Shown: positions 52,623-61,707 of the stretch, piece by piece | Position numbering within the stretch: position 1 is the first letter of the stretch | Layout of the letters: each line of letters starts with the position of its first letter | Assembly (NCBI GenBank): GCA_964563925.1 | Contig: CAZLZD010000007.1 | Location: forward strand, 47,758-111,757 | Source: JAUILA01 sp964563925 | GTDB lineage: Bacteria; Bacteroidota; Bacteroidia; Cytophagales; Cyclobacteriaceae | DNA length: 64,000 bases | Reading direction: 5' to 3' | Position numbers and translations under genes: made by a program | Notes under the pieces: generated by a model | Told to the model about the DNA's origin: nothing | Database searches by the model: none | What the model saw: the letters and a program-made list of their open reading frames with translations, nothing else

Positions 52623-54020
52623 ATGAGATTTTTCAAACGCATACCGGTCGTCATTTTAGTCGGACTGGCCGCTCTGACCGGGGCACAGGGGCAGGGATAC
52701 CGCATTACGGTTGAGATTGAGGGGGTTTCTGACGATATGCTCCTCCTGGGCAATTTCTACGGGGAAAGGACCTACGTGAAGGACACAGCTTTCAATGAGG
52801 ATGGCACCTTTGTATTTGAAGGAGAGAACCCGCTGGAGAATGGCATGTACTTCGCCGCCCTCGGCAAAACCAGGATATTCGACTTTATTATATTCAACGA
52901 CCAGGAGTTTACCCTGTCCACCGCCGCACCCGATTACCTGGAACACATGGAGGTTCAGGGCAGTGAGGAAAATATGCTTTTTGTAAACGACATGCGCTTC
53001 AACCAGGCCATGAACCAGGAAGCAAGCCCTTTACTCAAGGTACTTCAGGATTCCACCGCATCGGAGGAGGCACGGGAGAATGCCCGTGAGGCCATGAGCG
53101 GGATCAACCGGAAAGTTCAGGTACATCAGAATGAAATTCTCAATGAACATCCCGATTCCTTTCTGGCCACAATTTTCAATGCACAAAAAACGGTTCCGGC
53201 GCCGGAAGGACTTGACCAGGCCGAAGCGCTCCAATATTACAGGGCGCATTACTGGGACAATTTCGACCTGGCCGACCCGGTTTTTCTGCGCCTCAACCTG
53301 CCCCTTTTCCAGGAAAAGGTAAACAATTACCTCGATCGACTTTATTACCAGCATCCGGATTCCCTTCGGCCGGCTATCGACCTGATGGCTGAAAAAGCTT
53401 CTGCCAATGAGGATACCTACAAATACCTCATCTGGATGCTTACCCTGAAATACCAGAATCCTTCCATCATGGGACTGGACGCCCTTTTTGTGCACCTGTA
53501 CGATACCTACTTTGCCTCAGGGGAAATGGATTACTGGGCCAACGACCAACTGAAGAAAAACCTGGCCGATATGGCCGGACCGCTCCGGAAAAGCCTCATT
53601 GGTGGTACTGCCCCCAATATGATCATGCTCGATCAAAACCTGGAGCGAAAAAGCCTGTATGATATTGATCGTGAGTTCACACTGATTTATTTTTTTGACC
53701 CCGACTGCAGCCATTGCAAGAAAGCCACGCCCATCCTGGACCAGCTTTACGATTCCTCCCGGTTTGATATGGAGGTATACGCCGTAAGCACTGATACATC
53801 GATGGTAAAAATGAAGGAGTACATTCGTGATTTTCAGCTGGACTGGATCACCGTCAACGGTCCGCGCACCGAAACAGCTCCCTATTACACCCTTTACGAT
53901 GCCATGACCACTCCTACGATATATGTCCTGGACCGTGATAAGAAAATTATTGCCAAAAAACTCCCGGCCGAACGCATCGAGGAATTTCTGACGCGCTACC
54001 TGGCAGAGAGACAAAATTAA
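52623..54020 (+). CDS. exported thioredoxin-fold protein with DUF4369/DUF5106-like domains
   Basis: 465 residues from the ATG at 52623, which gives a good signal peptide (MRFFKRIPVVILVGLAALTGAQG). Domain order: DUF4369-like beta domain (about 25-115; YRITVEIEGVSDDMLLLGNFYG), a helical DUF5106-like middle (about 120-320), and a C-terminal TlpA/thioredoxin fold with the redox pair C362-C365 (DPDCSHCKK) and the cis-proline loop TTPTIYVLD. Likely a periplasmic thiol-disulfide oxidoreductase. No partner gene is adjacent. Confidence 0.9.
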   Translation: MRFFKRIPVVILVGLAALTGAQGQGYRITVEIEGVSDDMLLLGNFYGERTYVKDTAFNEDGTFVFEGENPLENGMYFAALGKTRIFDFIIFNDQEFTLSTAAPDYLEHMEVQGSEENMLFVNDMRFNQAMNQEASPLLKVLQDSTASEEARENAREAMSGINRKVQVHQNEILNEHPDSFLATIFNAQKTVPAPEGLDQAEALQYYRAHYWDNFDLADPVFLRLNLPLFQEKVNNYLDRLYYQHPDSLRPAIDLMAEKASANEDTYKYLIWMLTLKYQNPSIMGLDALFVHLYDTYFASGEMDYWANDQLKKNLADMAGPLRKSLIGGTAPNMIMLDQNLERKSLYDIDREFTLIYFFDPDCSHCKKATPILDQLYDSSRFDMEVYAVSTDTSMVKMKEYIRDFQLDWITVNGPRTETAPYYTLYDAMTTPTIYVLDRDKKIIAKKLPAERIEEFLTRYLAERQN

Positions 54021-54106
54021 TCAGCGTTATTCACAGTCCATCCTGATTTTCAGCCACTTCCTCAAAACAGGAAGGAAATGAGTTGTAAATTTTTCGTAAT
54101 TGAGGC

Positions 54107-54676
54107 ATGGAAAAGTCGAAGAATTTCAGGCTTGCATACCTGGGTGCAGCCCCGCACAGTTTTTACGTTGCCGCCACGTGGATCATCTCCGGAATCCTGG
54201 GGGATATGTATGGATGGAAAGTCTCTGTAATTTTCTTCCTGCTGGCCGGGTTCCTGAATTTCCCGGCCGGAGAATTACTTAAAAAATTTGTATTCCGTTC
54301 TTCCGTGAAGCTTGACAAGGAGAATGATTTTCCCCTTCTGCTTAAACTCCTCTCCTTTACCATTCCCCTTAGCCTGCCCATCATTTATTTTGCCTGTAAG
54401 GCAGACATAAATTATTTCTACCCGGTCTTTGCCATGGTGATCGGCAGCCATTATTTACCATTCTATTTCAGTTACAGGCTCCCTGCCTTCCTTATCGGGG
54501 GCGGTTTGATCTGGGCCGCAGGTTGTCTGATCGGGCTGTATTTCCCCGGGCACTTCTCCTGGGCGGCCTACTCTACCGGTCTGATTGTTCTGGGGATGGC
54601 GATAGTCAATATACGATCGGTCCTGGCCGAAAGGAAATTACTTACGGCGGTCGATGGTAAACTGCACCAGGTCTGA
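54107..54676 (+). CDS. multi-pass membrane protein of unknown function
   Basis: 189 residues with five or six hydrophobic helices (about 20-40, 38-56, 78-97, 102-120, 124-145, 150-167). Notable motifs are GAAPHSFYVAATWIISG near the N-terminus and SHYLPFYFSYR in the middle. I cannot name the family with confidence. The gene seems real: codon use fits the neighbours and the helices are regular. Its last 39 bases overlap the 3' end of the convergent prenyl synthase. Confidence 0.75.
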   Translation: MEKSKNFRLAYLGAAPHSFYVAATWIISGILGDMYGWKVSVIFFLLAGFLNFPAGELLKKFVFRSSVKLDKENDFPLLLKLLSFTIPLSLPIIYFACKADINYFYPVFAMVIGSHYLPFYFSYRLPAFLIGGGLIWAAGCLIGLYFPGHFSWAAYSTGLIVLGMAIVNIRSVLAERKLLTAVDGKLHQV

Positions 54677-55612
54677 GAGTGACTGGCGGTAGTGTGAATC
54701 CGGAAAAGTGGCCAGTATCTCCCGCGCTTCCTGGTAATACGCATGCATGACTTCATTGGCGTAGGCGATTCCACCATTCTCCCGGACATAATCAACCAGC
54801 TCATTCACCTTCTTCCTGTTCTCATTATGACGCCGCACAATATTGATCAGCCGCCGTTTGTCGGTCCATGAAGCCTTGCTCAGCGCATAGATCAGGGGAA
54901 GGGTCATTTTCTTCTCTCGAATATCAATCCCAAGTGGTTTGCCTACTTCGGTGTCTCCGTAATCAAACAGGTCATCCTTGATCTGAAAGGCCATTCCCAC
55001 CTTTTCGCCGAATTTCCGCATCGTTTCGATTGTCTCCGGATCCTGTCCGGCCGAAGCCGCACCCACCGCACAGCAGGACGCAATCAGGGAAGCTGTCTTT
55101 TGCCGGATAATATTGTAATAAACTTCTTCCGTGATGTCGAGGTTCCTTGCTTTTTCCATCTGAAGCAGCTCTCCCTCGCTCATCGAACGGACCGCATGGG
55201 AGACAATGCGAAGCAGGTCGTAATCACCATTATCCACCGAAAGGAGCAAGCCGCGGGACAACAAATAATCCCCCACAAGTACGGCAATCTTATTTTTCCA
55301 CAAGGCGTTGACCGAAAAAAATCCGCGCCGGTAGTTCGCGTCGTCGACCACATCATCGTGGACCAGTGTGGCCGTGTGCAGCAATTCGATCAGGGAAGCC
55401 CCCCGGTAGGTGGATTCCGCGATGCCTCCGCAGGTCCCCGCAGAGAGGAATACAAACATAGGACGCATTTGTTTTCCCTTGCGCTTGACGATGTAACTCA
55501 TGATCTTATCCAGAAGGAGCACATGCGTCTTCATGGATGCCCTGAATTTGACTTCAAATTCTTCCATTTCGGAAGAAATGGGTGCTTTTATATCGGGTAA
55601 GCTTAATGCCAT
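54638..55612 (-). CDS. polyprenyl (long-chain) diphosphate synthase
   Basis: 324 residues. Adds isopentenyl units to an allylic diphosphate. First Asp-rich motif DDVVD at 86-90 (LVHDDVVDDANYRRG), second near 212 (FQIKDDLFDYG), plus the GKQMRPMFVF block. The residue five before the first motif is Ala81, which favours long products such as the quinone side chain (IspB-like). It has its own promoter (55629-55659). Confidence 0.93.
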   Translation of the reverse strand: MALSLPDIKAPISSEMEEFEVKFRASMKTHVLLLDKIMSYIVKRKGKQMRPMFVFLSAGTCGGIAESTYRGASLIELLHTATLVHDDVVDDANYRRGFFSVNALWKNKIAVLVGDYLLSRGLLLSVDNGDYDLLRIVSHAVRSMSEGELLQMEKARNLDITEEVYYNIIRQKTASLIASCCAVGAASAGQDPETIETMRKFGEKVGMAFQIKDDLFDYGDTEVGKPLGIDIREKKMTLPLIYALSKASWTDKRRLINIVRRHNENRKKVNELVDYVRENGGIAYANEVMHAYYQEAREILATFPDSHYRQSLSDLVQFTIDRRK

Positions 55613-55628
55613 GCGGACAAATCAGCTA

Positions 55629-55659
55629 CAATTATAGTTACGATTACTCCTTAATCAAA
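55629..55659 (-). promoter_or_regulatory. promoter of the prenyl synthase
   Basis: On the minus strand TTTG (55659-55656), a 19-base spacer and TATAATTG (55636-55629, one mismatch). Predicted start near 55622, 10 bases before the ATG. Confidence 0.6.
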
Positions 55660-55796
55660 ATATAATAAAACTGACCCCGCAATTGTTTGATCTTCTGCGT
55701 GAAAGCAACGTGTCATTCTGACGATCAGGAAAAAATTTCCTCCCTCTCCCCCATGGATGCATAAAATCTTGTAACTTTTTCGGAAATCTTTGTGGT

Positions 55797-56663
55797 ATGT
55801 TTGAAAATCCCGAAACACTCGAATACCTCGTTTTCGCAACGGTCATTCTGGTGGTGGCTGCCGTTCTCTCCCGGATTCTCCGGCTGATCCTCTCCAAATT
55901 TTTCATCACAGCCTCCGAACACCTGCATGTTGACCCTACCAAATACAACTTTATAAAAAATGCGGTGAGTTTCGTGATATTCATTGCCGCGGCAATTATC
56001 ATCTTTTACAAAATACCCAGCCTGCGGGACTACGGAGTTACCCTGTTTGCAGGTGCCGGTGTACTGGCAGCCATCGTTGGTTTTGCCTCCCAATCGGCAT
56101 TTGCCAATATTATTGGCGGGGTTTTTATCGTTATCTTCAAGCCATTCCATGTGGGGGACATCATCACCGTCGGAACCAATGCCGGCAGGGTCGAAGACAT
56201 TACCCTGAGACATACGGTGATCCGCAATTTTGAAAACCGCAGGATCATCATCCCCAACAACAGGATCAGCGATGAAACCATTATCAATTCAAGCATTATC
56301 GAGGAACTGGTTTGTATTTTCTTTGAAATCGGAATCAGTTACGACGCAGACATTGACAAGGCCATGGACATCATCCGGGAAGAAGCAATGGCGCATCCGA
56401 ATGTGGTTGATAACCGTACCGAGGAAGACATTGAGAACGAAGTACCGGTTGTGGTTATCCGTGTGATCGGTTTCGGCGACAGCAGTGTCAACCTGCGTGC
56501 CTATATCTGGGCTGCAACTTCCGGAGAGGGCTTTATTATGAAATGTGATCTGAATAAAAAAATCAAGGAGCGATTCGATGCGGAGGGCGTCGAAACTCCT
56601 TTCCCGTATCGTACCCTGGTCTTTAAAAACTCATCGGCTAATGAATCTACCCCACTTACCTAA
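55797..56663 (+). CDS. MscS family mechanosensitive channel, second of three
   Basis: 288 residues. Helices at about 10-33, 53-71 and 80-115. Pore helix GAGVLAAIVGFASQSAFANIIGG, then KPFHVGDIITVG and NRRIIIPNNRISDETIINSS. No signal peptide. A TAACTTTT box near 55770 is an imperfect promoter. The last 23 bases overlap the corA start. Confidence 0.94.
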   Translation: MFENPETLEYLVFATVILVVAAVLSRILRLILSKFFITASEHLHVDPTKYNFIKNAVSFVIFIAAAIIIFYKIPSLRDYGVTLFAGAGVLAAIVGFASQSAFANIIGGVFIVIFKPFHVGDIITVGTNAGRVEDITLRHTVIRNFENRRIIIPNNRISDETIINSSIIEELVCIFFEIGISYDADIDKAMDIIREEAMAHPNVVDNRTEEDIENEVPVVVIRVIGFGDSSVNLRAYIWAATSGEGFIMKCDLNKKIKERFDAEGVETPFPYRTLVFKNSSANESTPLT

Positions 56664-57729
56664 GATATCCCTTAACCTCAGCAGTAAAGCCAAAATGCGG
56701 GCCGGCCTGCCACCAGGTACGCTGATCCACGTTGGTAAACGAAAGACGGAAAAGTCGGAATTCGAGCTGATTCAATATGACGAAAAAGTACTCGATTCCT
56801 TTACGACCAAAGATTCGAAGGAGGTGTTGTCACGCCTGGATGCCGGCAAGCGCAACTGGATCAACCTCGACGGACTGCACAATGTCGACATGATCCAGGA
56901 CCTGGGTACCCATTTTAAGTTAAGCCCGCTCCTGCTGGAAGATGTCCTGAATACGGAACAGCGCCCGAAACTTGAGGAATATGACGGCATGCTGTTCTTC
57001 CCGCTGAAGGCACTGAACACGGTAAAGGGAACGGATATTGAATATGAACAGATAAGCCTTATCCTGGGGTCAGACTTCCTCCTGTCGTTCCAGGAGAAGG
57101 AGGGCGACATGTTTGACGGTCTGCGGGGCAGGATTCAGGATCCTGCCAACCGGCTGCGCCAGAAAAAGATCGATTACCTGTTTTACCGTTTGATCGATAC
57201 GATTGTGGATAATTATTATGTGGTCATGGAAACCCTCGGAGCCCGGATCGAGGACGTGGAGGAAGAGGTTTACCTGAATCCCCAGCAATCCACCCTCAAC
57301 CGGATCCAGGACATCAAAAAGGAGCTGATCTATCTGCGTAAATCCATCTATCCTATCCGCGAAGCGATCTCTCAGCTTATCCGGAATGATTATGTGGTTA
57401 TCTCGGAGAATACCACAAAGTTTCTCTCCGATGTGTATGACCACACGATACAGATCATTGAAACCTACGAGACCTACCGCGACCTCACATCCAACCTCAT
57501 GGATATGTACATGACCACCATCAGCAACCGGATGAACGAGGTAATGAAGGTCCTTACCGTAATTTCCACAATTTTTATTCCCCTGACCTTCCTGTCGGGC
57601 CTGTATGGCATGAATTTTCAACATATGCCGGAACTGGACTGGCGGTATGGGTACTATACGGTCCTCGGCCTCATGGGTGTGATTGTGATTATTATGATCT
57701 ATTACTTCCGTCGAAAGGGCTGGTTCTGA
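56641..57729 (+). CDS. corA: CorA family magnesium/cobalt transporter
   Basis: 362 residues from the ATG at 56641; an upstream ATG at 56578 adds a leader lying in the MscS gene, and 56695 is a further option. Long cytosolic N-domain and stalk helix, then two C-terminal transmembrane helices separated by the YGMNF signature loop, ending in the basic RRKGWF. Pentameric Mg2+ channel. It overlaps MscS by 23 bases and faces the third MscS gene with a 2-base gap. mgtE is also in the window, so two unrelated Mg2+ systems are present. Confidence 0.94.
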   Translation: MNLPHLPKISLNLSSKAKMRAGLPPGTLIHVGKRKTEKSEFELIQYDEKVLDSFTTKDSKEVLSRLDAGKRNWINLDGLHNVDMIQDLGTHFKLSPLLLEDVLNTEQRPKLEEYDGMLFFPLKALNTVKGTDIEYEQISLILGSDFLLSFQEKEGDMFDGLRGRIQDPANRLRQKKIDYLFYRLIDTIVDNYYVVMETLGARIEDVEEEVYLNPQQSTLNRIQDIKKELIYLRKSIYPIREAISQLIRNDYVVISENTTKFLSDVYDHTIQIIETYETYRDLTSNLMDMYMTTISNRMNEVMKVLTVISTIFIPLTFLSGLYGMNFQHMPELDWRYGYYTVLGLMGVIVIIMIYYFRRKGWF

Positions 57730-57731
57730 TA

Positions 57732-58685
57732 TCAGCCGAGCTCAGAAGGGTCGAGAAGTTTCTTTTCCAGTAATTCCCGGATAACGATCTCGGTCATATC
57801 ACTGCGGAATACCATCTCGTTCCGGATATCCGAGACATAGGCCTTAAGTACCATCCGGATGTAGGACCTGCGTTCCTTGACCACGTTGGAGAATAATACG
57901 ACAATGGGTTTATTAAGATAAATATACCGCGAAACCTGGGCGGCTTCAATAGCTACCTGCCTGATGCGCTGGGTATCGGCAGACAATGGTAAAAATATCT
58001 CCGCCTCCACCTGGCAATTGGCTTCCCCGCTGTTGGCATTGGAGACCGAATTCATCATTATCTCGCCGTTGGGGATGGATACCTTGGAGTCTCCCGGTGT
58101 AATTATCCGTGTAGAGCGCAAACCAATCTCCACCACTTCCCCGTAATGATCCCCGACCTGGATTTTATCCCCTACCATAAACGGGCGATCGAACAGGATC
58201 ATAATGCCCCCAAACATATTCTTCAGTATATCCTGGGCTGCAAAACCGATGGCAATGGCGACCGATGCCGTAACGGTAATGACCGTAGCTATCTGGGGCT
58301 GGTAGATACCCCCGATAATCAGGACAAGGACAAACACCCATCCCATGATCCGGATAACCGGAATAAAACCCTTTATAGTGATCCGGTAATGAGCACTCCG
58401 TTCTGCCAGTCGGTTCAGTATTGCGGTAAGAAAGCGGATAATAATATAGCCGCCGGCAAGGAACATCAGGGTGAGGAAAATTTTCCCGAATGATACCATT
58501 CTAAGTATCTCCTCGGGTGACAGCGGGTTTTTCTCTGCCGATACTTCAGTGACAGCCGTACTGTCGGCTGCCAGCTGTGCATCATTCACCACTGTCACCG
58601 TATCCAGGACGATGCCGGGCGGCAGGTCCTGGGCCGGAAGAGCGGAAGCGATGACGAGCAGGAAAAGGATCAGTATATACCGCAT
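57732..58685 (-). CDS. MscS family channel with signal peptide, third of three; last gene of the five-gene cluster
   Basis: 317 residues from the ATG at 58685, which gives a signal peptide (MRYILILFLLVIASALPAQ) and a one-base gap from the 997-residue protein's stop (TGA-T-ATG). A more distal ATG at 58817 lies inside that gene and is rejected. About 45 periplasmic residues precede helices at about 67-90, 105-127 and 132-165 (pore helix TASVAIAIGFAAQDILKNMFGG), then RPFMVGDKIQVGD and IPNGEIMMNSVSN. The signal peptide and extra periplasmic segment set it apart from the two other MscS proteins here. Confidence 0.92.
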   Translation of the reverse strand: MRYILILFLLVIASALPAQDLPPGIVLDTVTVVNDAQLAADSTAVTEVSAEKNPLSPEEILRMVSFGKIFLTLMFLAGGYIIIRFLTAILNRLAERSAHYRITIKGFIPVIRIMGWVFVLVLIIGGIYQPQIATVITVTASVAIAIGFAAQDILKNMFGGIMILFDRPFMVGDKIQVGDHYGEVVEIGLRSTRIITPGDSKVSIPNGEIMMNSVSNANSGEANCQVEAEIFLPLSADTQRIRQVAIEAAQVSRYIYLNKPIVVLFSNVVKERRSYIRMVLKAYVSDIRNEMVFRSDMTEIVIRELLEKKLLDPSELG

Positions 58686-58686
58686 A

Positions 58687-61680
58687 TCAATGAATAATGT
58701 TTCGACTCTTAAGCAGATTAATTGTTTGACGATACAGCAATGGGTTAACCACATACTGCTCATTCTCCAGGACCACAATACCATCTTCGTATAACGGATG
58801 AAGAATAGCACGCGCACGGGAAGAAGATATACTCATGGCCTGAGCAAAATTATCCTCACTCAGCCCCTCATGAAGGATCAGTGCCGCAAGGCCGTACAGC
58901 TTATCCCCATCAATCGTATTCATAAACGACATATCACGATCTTTGAGTGAGCTGATCACGATGGCATCATCCCTGACCTCCTTGGTACTCCGCAGCCAGT
59001 AATTCAGGGCCAGCGAAACATTGCTTCGGGCAATTTTATTGAGTTCATTGAAATAGCTGTTCTCCAGGCTGACCTGTTTCTCCTCACCGGTCATCTTTCT
59101 GAATTTCTTCTTTCCCTGGTCCTTGATGGAAGGAGCAAACTCCAGGTTATACCCGCTTACCTTATGACGTTTACGAATGATGTCGTTGATCGTCGCATCA
59201 TTGAACTCCTTCAGCCTGACCACATAACCAAAGTGGTCATTCAGCTGGTTGGTTTTTTCCAGGTAAATCCAGGCGTAGGCTGTAGAAGCAACCAGCCAGA
59301 ATACTTCCCGGCTTGAATGCGCAATGAGTTCAGTAAGGGCCCGGATGGCCTCAAAGCCTCCGATCCGTTTCATATAGGAATTCTGAAGCCCTTCGATGAT
59401 CACCACCTTCTTTTGTTTCTCGTCCTTGAGAAAGGCCAGCAGGTCATTGTAATCCGTATAAGAAGTCCCGAATCCTTCATTGAGGAAATGCAACAGATCT
59501 TCCCGGGTTTTGAGTGTCCCGGTAATCGACATCCTGTATAATCGTGAACTGGTGGCAAGTCCGTTAAGGAAAAAATTGATCAGGGTGGTAACACCGCTGC
59601 CTTTTTCCCCCACCACCGCGGTGGCGGCAAACCGGCCTTTCGTCCAGTTATTGTAAGCGCGGTGAAGTTCCTGCAATTCCGCTTCCCGGCCGACGAAAAA
59701 ATTCTCGTCGGAAAGGGATTCGCCGGAAAACAGTCGCTGGTAGACAAAGGGAAGTCGCTGGATCGCCTGCCGGGATTCAGCCAGGAAGTCTGACACCTCG
59801 GCAGTTATCGCGGTATCCTGTTCGGCAAAACCATAACGCCAGGCCTGTTTTTCATACCATTCCTTGAAATTGGCATACTGGGTTTTGAGATTGGAGGTAA
59901 AGTGGGGCAGCAGTTCATGAAACTTCTGAATAAACCGCTGGTTCACTTTTCTGCTTTTCTGAATGGCCTTCCCCTTTACGATGCGCATCCTTATATCCAG
60001 AATGTTCTCATTATCGGTAAAGGCGCCTATCCGCTCAAAAAATGTACGGATGCATTGGAGCAGGTCCTCGTCAACGAGCTTTTGAAGCTTCAGAAAAGAC
60101 GCTTCAAGCTCATTGAGCTGGCGGATCGTCCGTTCCATGCCCTCAATGGCAATCTGCCGGGGATCATTCTCCGGGGTATCCTCCTCGTAGAGTGAAATGG
60201 CCGTCTCCAGGTTAAAACCAACAATCTGTCCCAGGTAAAGCACATTGGTCTGGCACTTATTCAGGTTTTCAGTGATCTGTACCCTCACCTTCTTGGTGGC
60301 TTTCAGGAGTTCGGGATACGATTCAAAACTGATAAGTTCGTACGGTGAGATCATATTAAATGACCCCGATTTAACCGGTTCCTGGAAATCGGAATTCTTC
60401 GAGATGGCACGGTTACTGTCAATCGACGATATCAGTTTTTCAACCTGCGCATCGATGTTGTTGATCAGGGAAGGGAGGTCCTGGCCCAGAACAAGATCAT
60501 TGAGTTCCTCCAGCTTCTCATCACTCAGGAGCCCGGATGCTTCCTCAAACTGCCGCTCCAGGGTACTTTTTAAGGCGGCATTATTGGCCGATTTGATCTC
60601 TTCCAGGCCTTTGTTCAGTTCTTTTTTCCAGGGCTCGAGCATGTACAGGATCTTCTGGTCGATCCTGTTGTCAAACCGGCGCACGCTGAGCCAGTATTCC
60701 AGCATAGTACCGAACATGATCAGGTAGAGGTCGATATCCATTCCCCAGTCGTCACAAAGGAGCAGGAAGGTATTCTGCCACTCCTCATGATGCTTGGTGT
60801 AATGCTTGTTGGTTCCCTCCTCGGCCCGGTCAAGATGTGACTGATCAAACGTCCTGTTGGCCAGTTCAATGGTGCCCGTCCGCACAAAATCATGCTCATA
60901 ATCGGCAAAGACCTCATTCAGAATATGGATCGCATCGTCGGCAATCGTTTCACGCAGGGCCTCCATTTCCTTTTCGGCCTCCAGGAGGTTATCAAAGACC
61001 TTCGGGTCAAGCTCAAAGGTGGAACCTTCCCCATTCAGCAAGTGCTGGACATGATCGTCAATATACTCGTCATTTTTCCACCCGGTAAGCGCGGTGGCCG
61101 AAATCTTCTTGTAAACGGCATCCTTCAGCTTAAGCAGGTCATAGCACAACTCATCCTTCATGTAGTATTCGGTGAGATTGCGCATAAATATTTTGTGCGA
61201 CCAGTAGCCGGCCTTCTTCTTATTGCTTCTGAACAGGTTGATAAATGCCCGGGGCACCTGGCTGAGCCTGAAAAAGAAGATTTTAACGAGTTTGAGGAGT
61301 TTTATCTGGAAACGATCTCCCCGGAGAATGCGGAACCGGTCAGCATCCTGTTTCCTGACCACAACATCCGGGATTGTACTGAGGTAACGCTCGAGTTCTA
61401 TGTCGTAATTCCTGAATTCCTCCGCGAAGCTGGCCGGCGGACCGATATTAAACCTTTTCTGTATGGCGGCTTTGAGCTTCTCTTTGTAGCCACCGACAAA
61501 ATTGACCTGTTTGGCCTGGTCGGTCTGCTCCGAAACGTTTTCACCAAGGCGAACCTGCAACCCTCTGATCTCCTTCAGAAAGGCTATCTGCCGGTCAATT
61601 TTCCTGTTCAGGACCGGCAGAAACTCTTCGGTGAGCAGGTGTCTGAACTGCTCATAATGTGCTCGGAGATCTTCGTTCAT
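58687..61680 (-). CDS. 997-residue protein with C-terminal STAND/AAA-like NTPase module, unknown function
   Basis: No signal peptide. Residues 1-650 are mostly helical and charged, with a basic amphipathic segment at about 126-150 (LLKLVKIFFFRLSQVPRAF) that might touch the membrane, and no family I recognise. From about 662 a nucleotide-binding module starts with FVGREAELQELHRAY. A P-loop-like GEKGSGVTT follows at 691-699, in which Val stands at the usual Walker A lysine position, then a Walker B-like VVIIEGLQ at 759-766. A winged-helix-like C-terminus covers about 905-990. This order resembles the MNS/STAND and archaeal AAA classes. It is 27 bases after the deacylase gene and 1 base before MscS, so the three are probably co-expressed. 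Confidence 0.85.
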   Translation of the reverse strand: MNEDLRAHYEQFRHLLTEEFLPVLNRKIDRQIAFLKEIRGLQVRLGENVSEQTDQAKQVNFVGGYKEKLKAAIQKRFNIGPPASFAEEFRNYDIELERYLSTIPDVVVRKQDADRFRILRGDRFQIKLLKLVKIFFFRLSQVPRAFINLFRSNKKKAGYWSHKIFMRNLTEYYMKDELCYDLLKLKDAVYKKISATALTGWKNDEYIDDHVQHLLNGEGSTFELDPKVFDNLLEAEKEMEALRETIADDAIHILNEVFADYEHDFVRTGTIELANRTFDQSHLDRAEEGTNKHYTKHHEEWQNTFLLLCDDWGMDIDLYLIMFGTMLEYWLSVRRFDNRIDQKILYMLEPWKKELNKGLEEIKSANNAALKSTLERQFEEASGLLSDEKLEELNDLVLGQDLPSLINNIDAQVEKLISSIDSNRAISKNSDFQEPVKSGSFNMISPYELISFESYPELLKATKKVRVQITENLNKCQTNVLYLGQIVGFNLETAISLYEEDTPENDPRQIAIEGMERTIRQLNELEASFLKLQKLVDEDLLQCIRTFFERIGAFTDNENILDIRMRIVKGKAIQKSRKVNQRFIQKFHELLPHFTSNLKTQYANFKEWYEKQAWRYGFAEQDTAITAEVSDFLAESRQAIQRLPFVYQRLFSGESLSDENFFVGREAELQELHRAYNNWTKGRFAATAVVGEKGSGVTTLINFFLNGLATSSRLYRMSITGTLKTREDLLHFLNEGFGTSYTDYNDLLAFLKDEKQKKVVIIEGLQNSYMKRIGGFEAIRALTELIAHSSREVFWLVASTAYAWIYLEKTNQLNDHFGYVVRLKEFNDATINDIIRKRHKVSGYNLEFAPSIKDQGKKKFRKMTGEEKQVSLENSYFNELNKIARSNVSLALNYWLRSTKEVRDDAIVISSLKDRDMSFMNTIDGDKLYGLAALILHEGLSEDNFAQAMSISSSRARAILHPLYEDGIVVLENEQYVVNPLLYRQTINLLKSRNIIH

Positions 61681-61707
61681 GCCGGAAAGATATTAAAAAA
61701 TACGTTA

